Shown one piece after another: positions 8,325 to 17,454 of a stretch of DNA of 64,000 bases. Location of the stretch: positions 4,588,001 to 4,652,000 of the forward strand of contig NZ_CP034036.1 of assembly GCF_005484965.1 (NCBI RefSeq), written 5' to 3'. How positions within the stretch are numbered: position 1 is the stretch's first letter; each line of letters opens with the position of its first letter. Source of the stretch: Brenneria nigrifluens DSM 30175 = ATCC 13028 (lineage in GTDB: Bacteria; Pseudomonadota; Gammaproteobacteria; Enterobacterales; Enterobacteriaceae). The notes below the pieces were generated by a model. That model ran no database searches. It saw only the letters and a program-made list of their open reading frames with translations, and was not told the origin of the DNA. A program made the position numbers and the translations under genes.

Positions 8325-9282
8325 CGCCCGTAACCTGAAAAAAACCGCCATAAAGGCCAAATCGCTGCGCGGCGGCTGGCGGGAACAGTGGCGTTACGCC
8401 TGGAGCAATACCCTGGCCGATATGTTGCGCCAGCCCCTGGCGACGCTGTTGACCGTGATGGTGATTGCGATCTCCCTGGCGTTGCCGAGTATCTGTTATC
8501 TGGTGTGGAAAAACGTCAGCCAGGCGGCCGCGCAGTGGTATCCCACGCCGCAGTTGACCGTCTATCTGGACAAATCCCTGGACGATAACGCCGCGCAGGC
8601 GGTGATTACCCGGCTTCAGTCGGAAGAAGGGGTCGAAAAGGTCAATTATCTGTCGCGTAATGACGCCATGGGCGAGTTCCGCAACTGGTCCGGCTTTGGC
8701 GGCGCGCTGGATATGCTGGAAGAAAATCCGCTGCCGGCGGTCGCCATTATCACCCCCAGGATGAATTTCCAGAGCGCCGACATCCTCACCACGCTGCGCG
8801 AGCGCGTGGCGGCGACGCAAGGGGTGGATGAGGTGCGCATGGACGACAGCTGGTTTGCCCGGCTGGTGGCCTTGACCAGCCTGGTCGGACAGATTTCCGC
8901 GACCATTGGCGTCTTGATGGTTATCGCCGTCTTTTTAGTTATCGGCAACAGCGTGCGCCTGAGTATTTTCAGCCGCCGCGAAACCATTAACGTCATGAAG
9001 CTGATTGGCGCGACGGATGGCTTTATCCTGCGTCCCTTCCTGAACGGCGGCGCCGTTATGGGATTCGGCGGCGCCGTGCTGTCGCTGATCCTGTCGCAGG
9101 CGCTGGTGTGGAAGCTGGACGCCGCCGTCACTCAGGTCGCCTCGGTGTTCGGCACCACCTTCAAAGTCACCGGGCTGAGTTGGGATGAATCCCTGCTGCT
9201 GTTGCTGGTCGCCGGGATGATTGGCTGGCTGGCCGCCTGGCTGGCGACGGTGCAACATTTACGTCGTTTTACACCACAGTAA
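8314..9282 (+). CDS. ftsX: Cell division protein FtsX
   Basis: The 322-residue protein has the FtsX plan: a cytoplasmic basic N-terminus, one membrane segment near residues 40-65, a periplasmic domain of about 130 residues, and three more membrane segments near residues 195-220, 245-275 and 290-315. The start MANNARNLKKTAIKAKSLRG and the GATDGFILRPFL loop are FtsX-like. It binds EnvC in the periplasm and FtsE in the cytoplasm during septation. It ends 296 bases before rpoH. Confidence 0.95.
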   Translation: MANNARNLKKTAIKAKSLRGGWREQWRYAWSNTLADMLRQPLATLLTVMVIAISLALPSICYLVWKNVSQAAAQWYPTPQLTVYLDKSLDDNAAQAVITRLQSEEGVEKVNYLSRNDAMGEFRNWSGFGGALDMLEENPLPAVAIITPRMNFQSADILTTLRERVAATQGVDEVRMDDSWFARLVALTSLVGQISATIGVLMVIAVFLVIGNSVRLSIFSRRETINVMKLIGATDGFILRPFLNGGAVMGFGGAVLSLILSQALVWKLDAAVTQVASVFGTTFKVTGLSWDESLLLLLVAGMIGWLAAWLATVQHLRRFTPQ

Positions 9283-9293
9283 TCTTTTTTTGC

Positions 9294-9358
9294 TATAATC
9301 TTCCCCTGTGATTCAGACCGTGCGCACAGGGGAAACGCCCGCGGACGCAACGTTTTTT
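9294..9358 (+). promoter_or_regulatory. TATAAT and two hairpins at the start of the ftsX-rpoH intergenic region
   Basis: A perfect TATAAT lies at 9294-9299, twelve bases after the ftsX stop. Just downstream, CCCCTGTG (9303-9310) pairs with CACAGGGG (9325-9332), an 8-bp stem. Next, AAACG and CGTTT can pair before a run of seven Ts ending at 9359. It could be a promoter followed by a short attenuated leader, or simply the ftsX terminator. The -35 hexamer is poor. Confidence 0.35.
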
Positions 9359-9396
9359 TCACCTCGGCCGACGCATGATTTCCTCGGGTATTCATC

Positions 9397-9424
9397 TTGA
9401 TATGTTAAATAAAATGGATAAAAT
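9397..9424 (+). promoter_or_regulatory. Candidate sigma-70 promoter of rpoH
   Basis: TTGATA (9397-9402) and TAAAAT (9419-9424) are separated by 16 bases, about 155 bases upstream of the rpoH start. A following element, GAACTTGTGAGTAAAATCAC, resembles the promoter-proximal sequence of E. coli rpoH as I recall it. The TAAAAT inside that repeat (9441-9446) could be a second -10. Confidence 0.5.
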
Positions 9425-9578
9425 CAGAGGAACTTGTGAGTAAAATCACAGTCTGAATTTATGTCGGGTTACTGAATAATCCGCAGATACGCAACGGCGT
9501 TAATATCGCGATTCGTCCGTGGCGGGTCGCACAAGCGGTCTTCTTACTGAGAGGCATCGCATAATCGAGAGAGGTTGA

Positions 9579-10436
9579 ATGACCAAAGATATGCAAACTT
9601 TCACCCTAGTACCCCAAGGCAGTCTGGAAGGTTATATTAGAGCCGCCAACGCCTATCCGATGCTGACGGCGGAGGAGGAGCGGGCCCTGGCTGAACGACT
9701 GCATTATCAGGGCGATCTGGAAGCAGCCAAGCAGCTGATTCTGTCGCATCTGCGTTTTGTTATTCACGTTGCCCGTAATTACTCCGGCTACGGCTTGCCG
9801 CAGGCGGACCTGATTCAGGAAGGCAACATCGGCCTGATGAAGGCGGTGCGCCGTTTTAATCCCGAAGTGGGCGTGCGTCTGGTCTCTTTTGCCGTGCACT
9901 GGATTAAAGCCGAGATTCATGAGTACGTTCTGCGTAACTGGCGCATCGTGAAAGTGGCGACCACCAAGGCGCAACGGAAGCTGTTTTTTAACCTGCGCAA
10001 ATCGAAAAAACGTCTCGGCTGGTTTAATCAGGACGAAGTGGAGCTGGTGGCCCGCGAGCTGGGCGTGACCAGCAAGGACGTGCGTGAGATGGAGTCGCGC
10101 ATGGCCGCGCAGGACATGACCTTCGATCCGACGCCGGACGAAGAAACCCACGATGGCAAAGCCATGTCGCCGATGCTGTATCTACAGGATAAATCGTCTG
10201 ATTTTGCCGACGGCATTGAAGAGGATAACTGGGAAGGCCACGCGGCGGATAAACTGACTTACGCCCTGAAAGGCCTGGATGAGCGCAGCCAGCATATTAT
10301 TCGCGCCCGCTGGCTGGATGACGACAATAAATCCACCTTGCAGGATCTGGCCGACCAATATGGCGTCTCCGCCGAGCGGGTACGGCAGTTGGAAAAGAAC
10401 GCCATGAAAAAGCTGCGCATGGCGATAGAAGCCTGA
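9579..10436 (+). CDS. rpoH: RNA polymerase heat-shock sigma factor RpoH (sigma-32)
   Basis: The 285-residue sigma factor starts MTKDMQTFTLVPQGSLEGYI. It has region 2 (QADLIQEGNIGLMKAVRRFN and VSFAVHWIKAEIHEYVL), the RpoH-box segment QRKLFFNLRKSKKRLGWF, and a region 4 helix-turn-helix (LADQYGVSAERVRQLEKNAM). RpoH directs transcription of chaperone and protease genes on protein-folding stress. In the family, translation is limited by mRNA structure over the first ~80 codons, and DnaK and FtsH control stability. The gene stands alone after ftsYEX and is closed by a terminator at 10459. Confidence 0.97.
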   Translation: MTKDMQTFTLVPQGSLEGYIRAANAYPMLTAEEERALAERLHYQGDLEAAKQLILSHLRFVIHVARNYSGYGLPQADLIQEGNIGLMKAVRRFNPEVGVRLVSFAVHWIKAEIHEYVLRNWRIVKVATTKAQRKLFFNLRKSKKRLGWFNQDEVELVARELGVTSKDVREMESRMAAQDMTFDPTPDEETHDGKAMSPMLYLQDKSSDFADGIEEDNWEGHAADKLTYALKGLDERSQHIIRARWLDDDNKSTLQDLADQYGVSAERVRQLEKNAMKKLRMAIEA

Positions 10437-10458
10437 TAGCGCAGCATTAAAGCATAAG

Positions 10459-10491
10459 CGACCGGCGCCCTTGCCCGGTCGTTTTGTTTTT
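10459..10491 (+). terminator. Rho-independent terminator of rpoH
   Basis: CGACCGG pairs with CCGGTCG (7 bp), followed by GTTTTGTTTTT. It lies 22 bases after the rpoH stop and just before the end of the convergent panM gene. Confidence 0.75.
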
Positions 10492-10499
10492 ATCCGCCT

Positions 10500-10910
10500 T
10501 CACTGATTTTCATTCTTTATATAGCGCCAGCCGCCGGATACCGGTGAAAAACCGCAGCTAAGCATAAATTTCGCCAGCACCTCTTCATTAACCGTCGCGT
10601 GATCCGCCGTCGCCAGCCACCACTCCTTGACGCCGGGTAACTGCCTGAGCACCTCTTCCACCAAATACAGGCCGACGCCGCGGCGGCGGGTCTCCGCGCG
10701 GACGACCATATCGCTCAGTTGAGCGTATTCGCCTTTGATTTCCACTAATACCCCGGCCAACAGCCGATCGTTAAAACGGGCGGCAAAGATACGGCGATCC
10801 GGCGTCAGCCCCGCCTGCAGAAGCGCGAGATTCTGATGCGGCCAGATTTTCGCCAGATCAATTTTGTCCTGGTCACTGAATTCAGCAAGATTCTCAACGG
10901 TTAGTTTCAT
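10500..10910 (-). CDS. panM: PanD maturation factor PanM/PanZ (GNAT fold)
   Basis: The 136-residue GNAT-family protein has the acetyl-CoA binding segment VVRAETRRRGVGLYLVEEVL (R/Q-x-x-G-x-G/A type). Its N-terminus MKLTVENLAEFSDQDKIDLAKIWP resembles E. coli PanZ. PanM binds acetyl-CoA and promotes self-cleavage of the PanD zymogen, the first step of beta-alanine and coenzyme A synthesis; it also represses mature PanD. It is slightly longer than the 127-residue E. coli protein. It is convergent with rpoH and upstream of the liv operon, as in E. coli. Confidence 0.9.
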   Translation of the reverse strand: MKLTVENLAEFSDQDKIDLAKIWPHQNLALLQAGLTPDRRIFAARFNDRLLAGVLVEIKGEYAQLSDMVVRAETRRRGVGLYLVEEVLRQLPGVKEWWLATADHATVNEEVLAKFMLSCGFSPVSGGWRYIKNENQ

Positions 10911-11053
10911 TTACTGGCACCCCGTAATGAGTGAAGAATAATGTAGTAGGCTTGTAGTGGAACAGTTACGCAATTTCTTCTTTACAGTTAATAGGGAAAA
11001 TGCTTTTCACGTCGCCTATTTTTCGAGTAAAACGTCATTGATTAAGGCATAAA

Positions 11054-11160
11054 GCAGCATAACTGACTATATATAAATTAAATACTGGATTTTAAGGCTG
11101 GTATTTTATGCTGCCATCCTCGCTTATTCCTGCCACCGACAGTTGATTTGCAGCATAAAA
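11054..11160. promoter_or_regulatory. GCAGCATAA repeats upstream of livK
   Basis: The 400-base AT-rich region 10911-11311 has no convincing gene. It carries GCAGCATAA at 11054-11062, its complement within TTTTATGCTGC at 11104-11114, and GCAGCATAAAA at 11150-11160. The last two form an 11-bp inverted repeat. CAGCATAAAATTCCTG is loosely similar to the Lrp site consensus, and liv operons are leucine/Lrp-controlled, so these may be operator sites. Confidence 0.4.
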
Positions 11161-11311
11161 TTCCTGTTTAATAATATGAAAAATAAAGCCTTATTAGAAT
11201 TCATTGCTAATAATAAACCTAACCTATTCTTAGATATAAGAAAAAGGTTATCTTATGACGTAGGCAGTCAAATTTCCGGCAATATTCATAATAAAACTTG
11301 GGGTAAAACGG

Positions 11312-12424
11312 ATGAAATTGAGTAAAAGCAAAATATTGCTGATGGGCTGTATGGCAATCGCACTCGGTCAGGCGGCAAACGCGGCGGATCTCAAAGTGGC
11401 GGTTGTCGGCGCGATGTCCGGTCCTGTGGCGCAGTATGGCGATATGGAGTTCATCGGCGCCCGTCAGGCCATTGCGGATATCAATGCCAAAGGCGGCGTG
11501 AACGGCAATAAACTGGTTGGCGTTGAATATGATGATGCCTGTGACCCGAAACAGGCCGTCGCCGTCGCCAACAAGGTGATTAACGACGGTATCCGCTATG
11601 TCATTGGCCATCTGTGTTCCTCCTCCACCCAGCCGGCGTCCGATATTTACCAGGAAGAAGGCGTGATCATGATTACGCCCGCCGCCACCAACGCGGATCT
11701 GACCACCCGCGGCTATAATCTGGTGCTGCGCACCACCGGCCTCGACTCCGATCAGGGTCCGACCGCGGCGAAATACATTGTCGAAACCATCAAACCTCAG
11801 CGCATCGCCGTGGTGCATGACAAACAGCAATACGGCGAAGGTCTGGCTCGCTCGGTGCAGGATAACCTGAAAAAAGCCGGCGCGAACGTTGTGCTGTTTG
11901 AAGGTGTGACGGCGGGCGATAAAGATTTCTCTACGCTGGTGGCGCGCTTGAAAAAAGAAAACGTGGACTTCGTTTATTTTGGCGGATACTACCCGGAAAT
12001 GGGGCAGATTCTGCGCCAGGCCCGTCAGGCCGGCATGACCACCAAATTTATGGGGCCGGAGGGCGTGGGCAACTCATCGCTGTCCAATATCGCCGGCGAA
12101 GCGTCTGAAGGCATGCTGGTCACGCTGCCGAAACGTTACGATCAGGTGCCGGCGAACCAGCCGGTGGTGGATGCTCTGAAAGCGAAAAAGCTGGACCCGA
12201 CCGGTCCGTTCGTCTGGACGACCTATGCCGCATTACAGTCTCTGACTACCGCCATGGAGCGCAGCGGCAGCGCGGAGCCGGAAGAACTGGCGAACGATCT
12301 GAAGGCAAAACCCGTCGATACCGTGATGGGACCGTTAAGCTGGGATGAAAAAGGCGACCTGAAAGGGTTTGAGTTTGGCGTATTTGAGTGGCACGCAGAC
12401 GGTACTTCCAGCGTCGTGAAGTAA
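11312..12424 (+). CDS. livK: Branched-chain amino acid periplasmic binding protein (LivK/LivJ)
   Basis: The 370-residue protein has a signal peptide (MKLSKSKILLMGCMAIALGQ, cleaved after ANA) and the type I periplasmic binding fold. The segments DLKVAVVGAMSGPVAQYGDM, YVIGHLCSSSTQPASDIY and KFMGPEGVGN are nearly those of E. coli LivK/LivJ. It captures leucine, isoleucine and valine in the periplasm for LivHMGF. The Cys pair near residues 77 and 102 is a conserved disulfide in the family. A single binding protein precedes livHMGF here. I cannot tell LivK from LivJ specificity by eye. Confidence 0.9.
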   Translation: MKLSKSKILLMGCMAIALGQAANAADLKVAVVGAMSGPVAQYGDMEFIGARQAIADINAKGGVNGNKLVGVEYDDACDPKQAVAVANKVINDGIRYVIGHLCSSSTQPASDIYQEEGVIMITPAATNADLTTRGYNLVLRTTGLDSDQGPTAAKYIVETIKPQRIAVVHDKQQYGEGLARSVQDNLKKAGANVVLFEGVTAGDKDFSTLVARLKKENVDFVYFGGYYPEMGQILRQARQAGMTTKFMGPEGVGNSSLSNIAGEASEGMLVTLPKRYDQVPANQPVVDALKAKKLDPTGPFVWTTYAALQSLTTAMERSGSAEPEELANDLKAKPVDTVMGPLSWDEKGDLKGFEFGVFEWHADGTSSVVK

Positions 12425-12459
12425 TCAAGCAAATCCGTATTAATCCCTCAGTACCGCAT

Positions 12460-12486
12460 GCCCCCGCTATCGCAAGACGCGGGGGC
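12460..12486 (+). other. GC-rich hairpin between livK and livH
   Basis: GCCCCCGC and GCGGGGGC form an 8-bp GC-rich stem with an 11-base loop, with no T-run after it. Such hairpins between a binding-protein gene and its permease genes usually protect the upstream mRNA and lower downstream expression. Confidence 0.6.
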
Positions 12487-12504
12487 AGAATTTAAGGTTA
12501 AGGT

Positions 12505-13431
12505 ATGTCCGAGCAGTTCCTCTATTTTCTTCAGCAGATGTTCAACGGCCTGACGTTGGGCAGCACCTATGCGCTGATCGCCATCGGCTACACCATGGTT
12601 TACGGCATTATCGGCATGATAAACTTCGCCCACGGCGAAGTTTATATGATCGGCAGCTATGTCTCTTTTATCGTTATCGCCGCCCTGATGATGATGGGCA
12701 TCGATGCCGGCTGGTTGCTGATCGGCGTGGCGTTTATCGCCGCCGTGGTGATATCCAGCGCCTATGGCTGGAGCATCGAACGCGTCGCCTATCGGCCGGT
12801 GCGCACCTCCAAGCGTCTGATCGCCCTGATTTCCGCCATCGGGATGTCGATTTTCCTGCAAAACTACGTCAGCCTGACGCAGGGTTCGCGCGACGTCGCC
12901 CTGCCCAGCCTGGTCACCGGACAGTGGACGCTGGGGGAGAGTAACGGCTTCGCCGCGACGATAAGCACCATGCAGTTGACCATCTGGATCGTGACGTTCC
13001 TGGCGATGCTGGCGCTGACGCTGTTTATTCGCTATTCGCGCATGGGACGCGCCTGCCGCGCCTGTGCTGAAGATCTGAAAATGGCCAGCCTGCTGGGCAT
13101 CAGCACCGACCGGGTGATCTCGCTGACCTTTGTGATTGGCGCATTGATGGCGGCGGTGGCCGGCGTGCTGCTGGGGCAGTTCTACGGCGTGATTAACCCC
13201 TATATCGGCTTTATGGCCGGGATGAAAGCCTTTACCGCCGCGGTGCTGGGCGGTATAGGCAGCATTCCCGGCGCGATGATCGGCGGATTGATTCTGGGCG
13301 TGGCGGAGGCGCTGACCTCGGCCTATCTGAGCACTGAGTACAAAGATGCGGTGTCGTTCGCGCTGTTAATCGCGGTGCTGCTGGTGATGCCCACCGGTAT
13401 TCTGGGCCGTCCGGAGGTTGAGAAGGTATGA
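12505..13431 (+). CDS. livH: Branched-chain amino acid ABC transporter permease LivH
   Basis: The 308-residue inner-membrane permease has about eight hydrophobic segments. It contains the LivH-type motif TYALIAIGYTMVYGIIGMINFAHGE near residues 18-42 and the EAA-like loop GRACRACAEDLKMASLLGI that contacts the ATPases. With LivM it forms the membrane channel of the high-affinity leucine/isoleucine/valine importer. Its stop overlaps the livM start by 4 bases. Confidence 0.95.
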   Translation: MSEQFLYFLQQMFNGLTLGSTYALIAIGYTMVYGIIGMINFAHGEVYMIGSYVSFIVIAALMMMGIDAGWLLIGVAFIAAVVISSAYGWSIERVAYRPVRTSKRLIALISAIGMSIFLQNYVSLTQGSRDVALPSLVTGQWTLGESNGFAATISTMQLTIWIVTFLAMLALTLFIRYSRMGRACRACAEDLKMASLLGISTDRVISLTFVIGALMAAVAGVLLGQFYGVINPYIGFMAGMKAFTAAVLGGIGSIPGAMIGGLILGVAEALTSAYLSTEYKDAVSFALLIAVLLVMPTGILGRPEVEKV

Positions 13432-14699
13432 AACAGCTCAATCTGTTCAACGCGTTGGTTTCCGCGCTGATGCTGCTGGTGCTGGCGGCATTTATCATGG
13501 GCATGCAACTGGGGCTTGACGGCACCAGGCTGGTGGTGCGCGGGGCGGATCAGGTGCGCTGGTACTGGATCGGCGCGGGCTGCGTGGTAGTGTTCTTCTT
13601 TCAGTTAATCCGCCCGTTCTTCCAGCAGAGCATAAAGAAATTCGCCGTCCCGTCGCTGGTATTGCCGAGCTTTGACGGCAGCACGCCGCGGCAGAAATTG
13701 CTGGCGGCGCTGTTGATCATCGCCGCCGTCGCCTGGCCGTTCCTGGTGTCGCGCGGTACGGTGGATATCGCCACCCTGACGCTGATTTATGTGATGCTGG
13801 GGCTGGGATTGAACGTCGTCGTCGGCCTGTCCGGACTGCTGGTATTGGGCTACGGCGGCTTTTACGCCATCGGCGCCTATACCTACGCCCTGCTGAACCA
13901 CTACTACGGTCTGGGGTTCTGGGAAAGTCTGCCGCTGGCGGGCATGACGGCCGCCCTGTCCGGCTTCCTGCTCGGCTTCCCGGTATTGCGGCTGCGCGGC
14001 GACTATCTGGCCATCGTCACCCTGGGATTCGGGGAGATTGTCCGCATTCTGCTGTTGAACAATACCGAAATCACCGGCGGCCCGAACGGCATCAGCCAGA
14101 TCCCCAAACCGACCTTCTTCGGTCTGGAGTTCAGCCGCAGCGCCCGCGACGGCTGGGACACCTTCCATAACTTTTTCGGCCTGACCTATAGCCCCGGCGA
14201 TCGCATTATTTTCCTCTACCTGGTGGCGCTGCTGCTGGTGGTGCTGACGCTGTTTGTCATCAATCGCCTGCTGCGCATGCCGCTGGGCCGCGCCTGGGAA
14301 GCGCTGCGCGACGATGAAATCGCCTGCCGCTCGCTGGGGCTGAGCCCGACGCGCATCAAGCTGACGGCGTTCACCATCAGCGCGGCGTTCGCCGGTTTCG
14401 CCGGGACGCTGTTTGCCGCCCGTCAGGGCTTCGTCAGCCCGGAATCCTTCACCTTCGCCGAGTCCGCTTTTGTGCTGGCGATTGTGGTGCTGGGCGGCAT
14501 GGGTTCGCAGTTCGCGGTGATCCTCGCCGCCGTGCTGCTGGTGGTGTCGCGCGAACTGATGCGCGACCTGAACGAATACAGCATGTTGCTGCTGGGCGCG
14601 CTGATGGTGTTGATGATGATCTGGCGCCCGCAGGGTTTGCTGCCGATGAAGCGTCCGCAAATGAAGTTGCAGGTGGGTAAGAAGGAAGAGCAGGCATGA
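13428..14699 (+). CDS. livM: Branched-chain amino acid ABC transporter permease LivM
   Basis: The 423-residue permease has two N-terminal membrane segments before the core (an N-terminal extension typical of enterobacterial LivM). The core includes YVMLGLGLNVVVGLSGLLVLGYGGFYAIGAY and the EAA-like loop WEALRDDEIACRSLGL. It pairs with LivH. The start overlaps livH by 4 bases, and the end overlaps livG by 4 bases, indicating tight coupling across the operon. Confidence 0.95.
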   Translation: MKQLNLFNALVSALMLLVLAAFIMGMQLGLDGTRLVVRGADQVRWYWIGAGCVVVFFFQLIRPFFQQSIKKFAVPSLVLPSFDGSTPRQKLLAALLIIAAVAWPFLVSRGTVDIATLTLIYVMLGLGLNVVVGLSGLLVLGYGGFYAIGAYTYALLNHYYGLGFWESLPLAGMTAALSGFLLGFPVLRLRGDYLAIVTLGFGEIVRILLLNNTEITGGPNGISQIPKPTFFGLEFSRSARDGWDTFHNFFGLTYSPGDRIIFLYLVALLLVVLTLFVINRLLRMPLGRAWEALRDDEIACRSLGLSPTRIKLTAFTISAAFAGFAGTLFAARQGFVSPESFTFAESAFVLAIVVLGGMGSQFAVILAAVLLVVSRELMRDLNEYSMLLLGALMVLMMIWRPQGLLPMKRPQMKLQVGKKEEQA

Positions 14700-15466
14700 G
14701 TACGCAGCCATTATTATCGGTCAGGGGTCTGACCATGCGCTTCGGCGGCCTGCTGGCGGTCAACAACGTTGAGCTGGATATTCACGCCGGGGAAATTGTC
14801 TCGCTGATCGGCCCCAACGGCGCGGGGAAAACCACGGTATTCAACTGCCTGACCGGTTTCTATCGCCCCACCGGCGGCACCATCCTGCTGCGCGATCGGC
14901 ATCTGGAAGGCTTGTCCGGGCAGAAAATCGCCCGCATGGGCGTGGTGCGGACGTTCCAGCATGTGCGCCTGTTCCGTGAGATGACGGTGATTGAAAACCT
15001 GCTGGTGGCGCAGCATCAGCACCTTAAAAGCGGGGTGTTCGCCGGGCTGCTGAAAACGCCGGGCTTCCGGCGCGCCGAGGCGGATGCGCAGGATCGCGCG
15101 GCGGTGTGGCTGGAGCGCGTCGGCCTGCTGGCGCTCGCCAACCGTCAGGCGGGCAATCTGGCCTACGGCCAGCAGCGGCGGCTGGAAATCGCCCGCTGTA
15201 TGGTGACCCGTCCGGAACTGCTGATGCTGGACGAACCCGCCGCCGGGCTGAACCCGAAAGAAACCGCGGAGCTGAATCAGCTGATTGTGGAACTGCGCGA
15301 TCGCCATCAGGTTTCCGTGCTGTTGATCGAACATGACATGAAGCTGGTGATGGGGATTTCCGATCGGATTTACGTCGTTAATCAGGGAACCCCGCTGGCC
15401 CACGGCACCCCGACTGAAATTCGCAATAACCCGGATGTCATCCGTGCTTATCTGGGCGAAGGATAA
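14696..15466 (+). CDS. livG: Branched-chain amino acid ABC transporter ATP-binding protein LivG
   Basis: The 256-residue ABC ATPase has Walker A GPNGAGKTT, a signature region LAYGQQRRLEIAR and Walker B LLMLDEPAAGLNPKE. LAYGQQR replaces the canonical LSGGQ, as usual in LivG. With LivF it powers branched-chain amino acid uptake on the cytoplasmic face. It overlaps livM by 4 bases and is 4 bases from livF. Confidence 0.95.
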   Translation: MSTQPLLSVRGLTMRFGGLLAVNNVELDIHAGEIVSLIGPNGAGKTTVFNCLTGFYRPTGGTILLRDRHLEGLSGQKIARMGVVRTFQHVRLFREMTVIENLLVAQHQHLKSGVFAGLLKTPGFRRAEADAQDRAAVWLERVGLLALANRQAGNLAYGQQRRLEIARCMVTRPELLMLDEPAAGLNPKETAELNQLIVELRDRHQVSVLLIEHDMKLVMGISDRIYVVNQGTPLAHGTPTEIRNNPDVIRAYLGEG

Positions 15467-15470
15467 AGTT

Positions 15471-16172
<702 letters not shown>

Positions 16173-16223
16173 TTGATATCAGGCCGTTTCCCGGCCTGTT
16201 CTGCAAAAGGTACAAGAAGAGAC

Positions 16224-17411
16224 ATGGCCACTGAAGAGTTACTGGCTCGGCGCGTCGCGCAGTTGAAAAGCTCCGCCATTCGCGAACTGCTGAAGCATAG
16301 CAAGATGGATAATATTATCTCCCTGGCCGGGGGGATCCCGTCGGATGCGCTGTTTGATTTCGAGGGTCTGAATCAGGCCACGCGGTTGGCCATTACCGAA
16401 CAGCCGCAAAGCGCGTTCCAGTATGGCTTGACCGAAGGCAGCGGCGTGCTGCGCGAACGCATCGCCGACCTTTGCGCCACGCGCGGCGTGAAAACGCGGG
16501 CGGAAGAGATCGTGGTGACCGCGGGTTCGCAGCAGGCGCTGGATTTAATCATGCGCGCGATGGTCGATCCGGGCGACGTATTTGTCGTTGAACGCCCCAC
16601 CTACCTTGCCGCGCTGCAAACCCTGGAGCTGGCGCAGGCGCAGGTAATGTCCGTGTCCTCGGACGAAAACGGCATGGTGGTGGATGAGCTGGCGGCGCTG
16701 TTGCAGAAACAGCGCATCAAAGGCGTCTATATCGTGCCGAATTTCGGCAACCCCAGCGGCGTCACCCTGAGCGACGAGCGCCGCAGGCAGCTGATTACTC
16801 TGGCGCAACGCCATAACTTCGTTATTATCGAGGATGACCCGTACGGCGAGCTGCGTTTTACCGAAGAGCGCCACCCGACGCTGTTCCAACTGGCGCAGGA
16901 AGCGCCGGGCGCCACGCAACCTGTGCTTTATACCTCCACCTTTTCCAAGATACTGGCTCCCGGCCTGCGTCTTGGCTGGGCGATCCTCCCGGACTGGCTG
17001 CTGCATAAAGTCGCCATTATCAAACAGGCGGCGGATCTGCACGCCAGCGCGCTGTCGCAGAGCATCGCGGAGTGCTATCTGGGGTTGGGGCGTCTGGAGC
17101 GGCAAATTGAAAAAATCCGCTACGCCTATAAGGAAAAAAGCCGGCTGCTGTCCGGCCTGGTAGAGCAGGAGCTGGGGGATGTGATGAGCTTTAACCCGCC
17201 GCAAGGCGGCATGTTCCTGTGGGCCAGATTCCGCCAGCCGTTCAACACCACCGAGTGGCTAAAACAGACGCTGAATCAGGGGGTGGTGTTCGTACCGGGG
17301 GAATTCTTCTTCTCCGACTCGCCGGACTATGCGACGCTGCGTTTCTCCTTCGCCACCGCGACGGAAGCGCAGATGCATGAGGCGGTGGCGCGGCTACGCC
17401 GCGCGCTGTAA
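16224..17411 (+). CDS. PLP-dependent aminotransferase, class I/II (MocR-like/LysN type)
   Basis: The 395-residue fold-type I aminotransferase includes IISLAGGIPSDALF near the start, the cofactor Asp-Tyr region IVPNFGNPSGVTLS and EDDPYGELRF, and the Schiff-base lysine in YTSTFSKILAPGLRLGW. It resembles 2-aminoadipate/aromatic or branched-chain aminotransferases that follow liv genes in several enterobacteria. Its place 51 bases after livF suggests it acts on the imported amino acids. The substrate cannot be set from sequence alone. The ATG at 16224 follows AAGAAGAG. Confidence 0.8.
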   Translation: MATEELLARRVAQLKSSAIRELLKHSKMDNIISLAGGIPSDALFDFEGLNQATRLAITEQPQSAFQYGLTEGSGVLRERIADLCATRGVKTRAEEIVVTAGSQQALDLIMRAMVDPGDVFVVERPTYLAALQTLELAQAQVMSVSSDENGMVVDELAALLQKQRIKGVYIVPNFGNPSGVTLSDERRRQLITLAQRHNFVIIEDDPYGELRFTEERHPTLFQLAQEAPGATQPVLYTSTFSKILAPGLRLGWAILPDWLLHKVAIIKQAADLHASALSQSIAECYLGLGRLERQIEKIRYAYKEKSRLLSGLVEQELGDVMSFNPPQGGMFLWARFRQPFNTTEWLKQTLNQGVVFVPGEFFFSDSPDYATLRFSFATATEAQMHEAVARLRRAL

Positions 17412-17418
17412 TCATGGC

Positions 17419-17448
17419 GTGAAACCGCTGAGCGCTCAGCGGTTTCAC
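17419..17448. terminator. Perfect 30-bp inverted repeat between convergent genes
   Basis: Fifteen bases beginning GTGAAACCGCTGAGC are followed with no spacer by their exact reverse complement. The repeat lies 8 bases after the aminotransferase stop and 7 bases from the end of the chemotaxis-receptor gene. There is no long T-run, but a strong hairpin would form in both transcripts, so it is probably a shared bidirectional terminator. Confidence 0.6.
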
Positions 17449-17454
17449 CACCGG

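Noticed and set aside
11143..11325. 60-codon open frame upstream of livK
   Set aside because: It overlaps the livK start, is AT-rich with random composition and lies over the regulatory repeats. No ribosome site or family likeness was seen.
13605..14711. 368-codon Gln/His-rich frame antisense to livM
   Set aside because: It is a GC-bias shadow of a membrane-protein gene, with no domain and no ribosome site.
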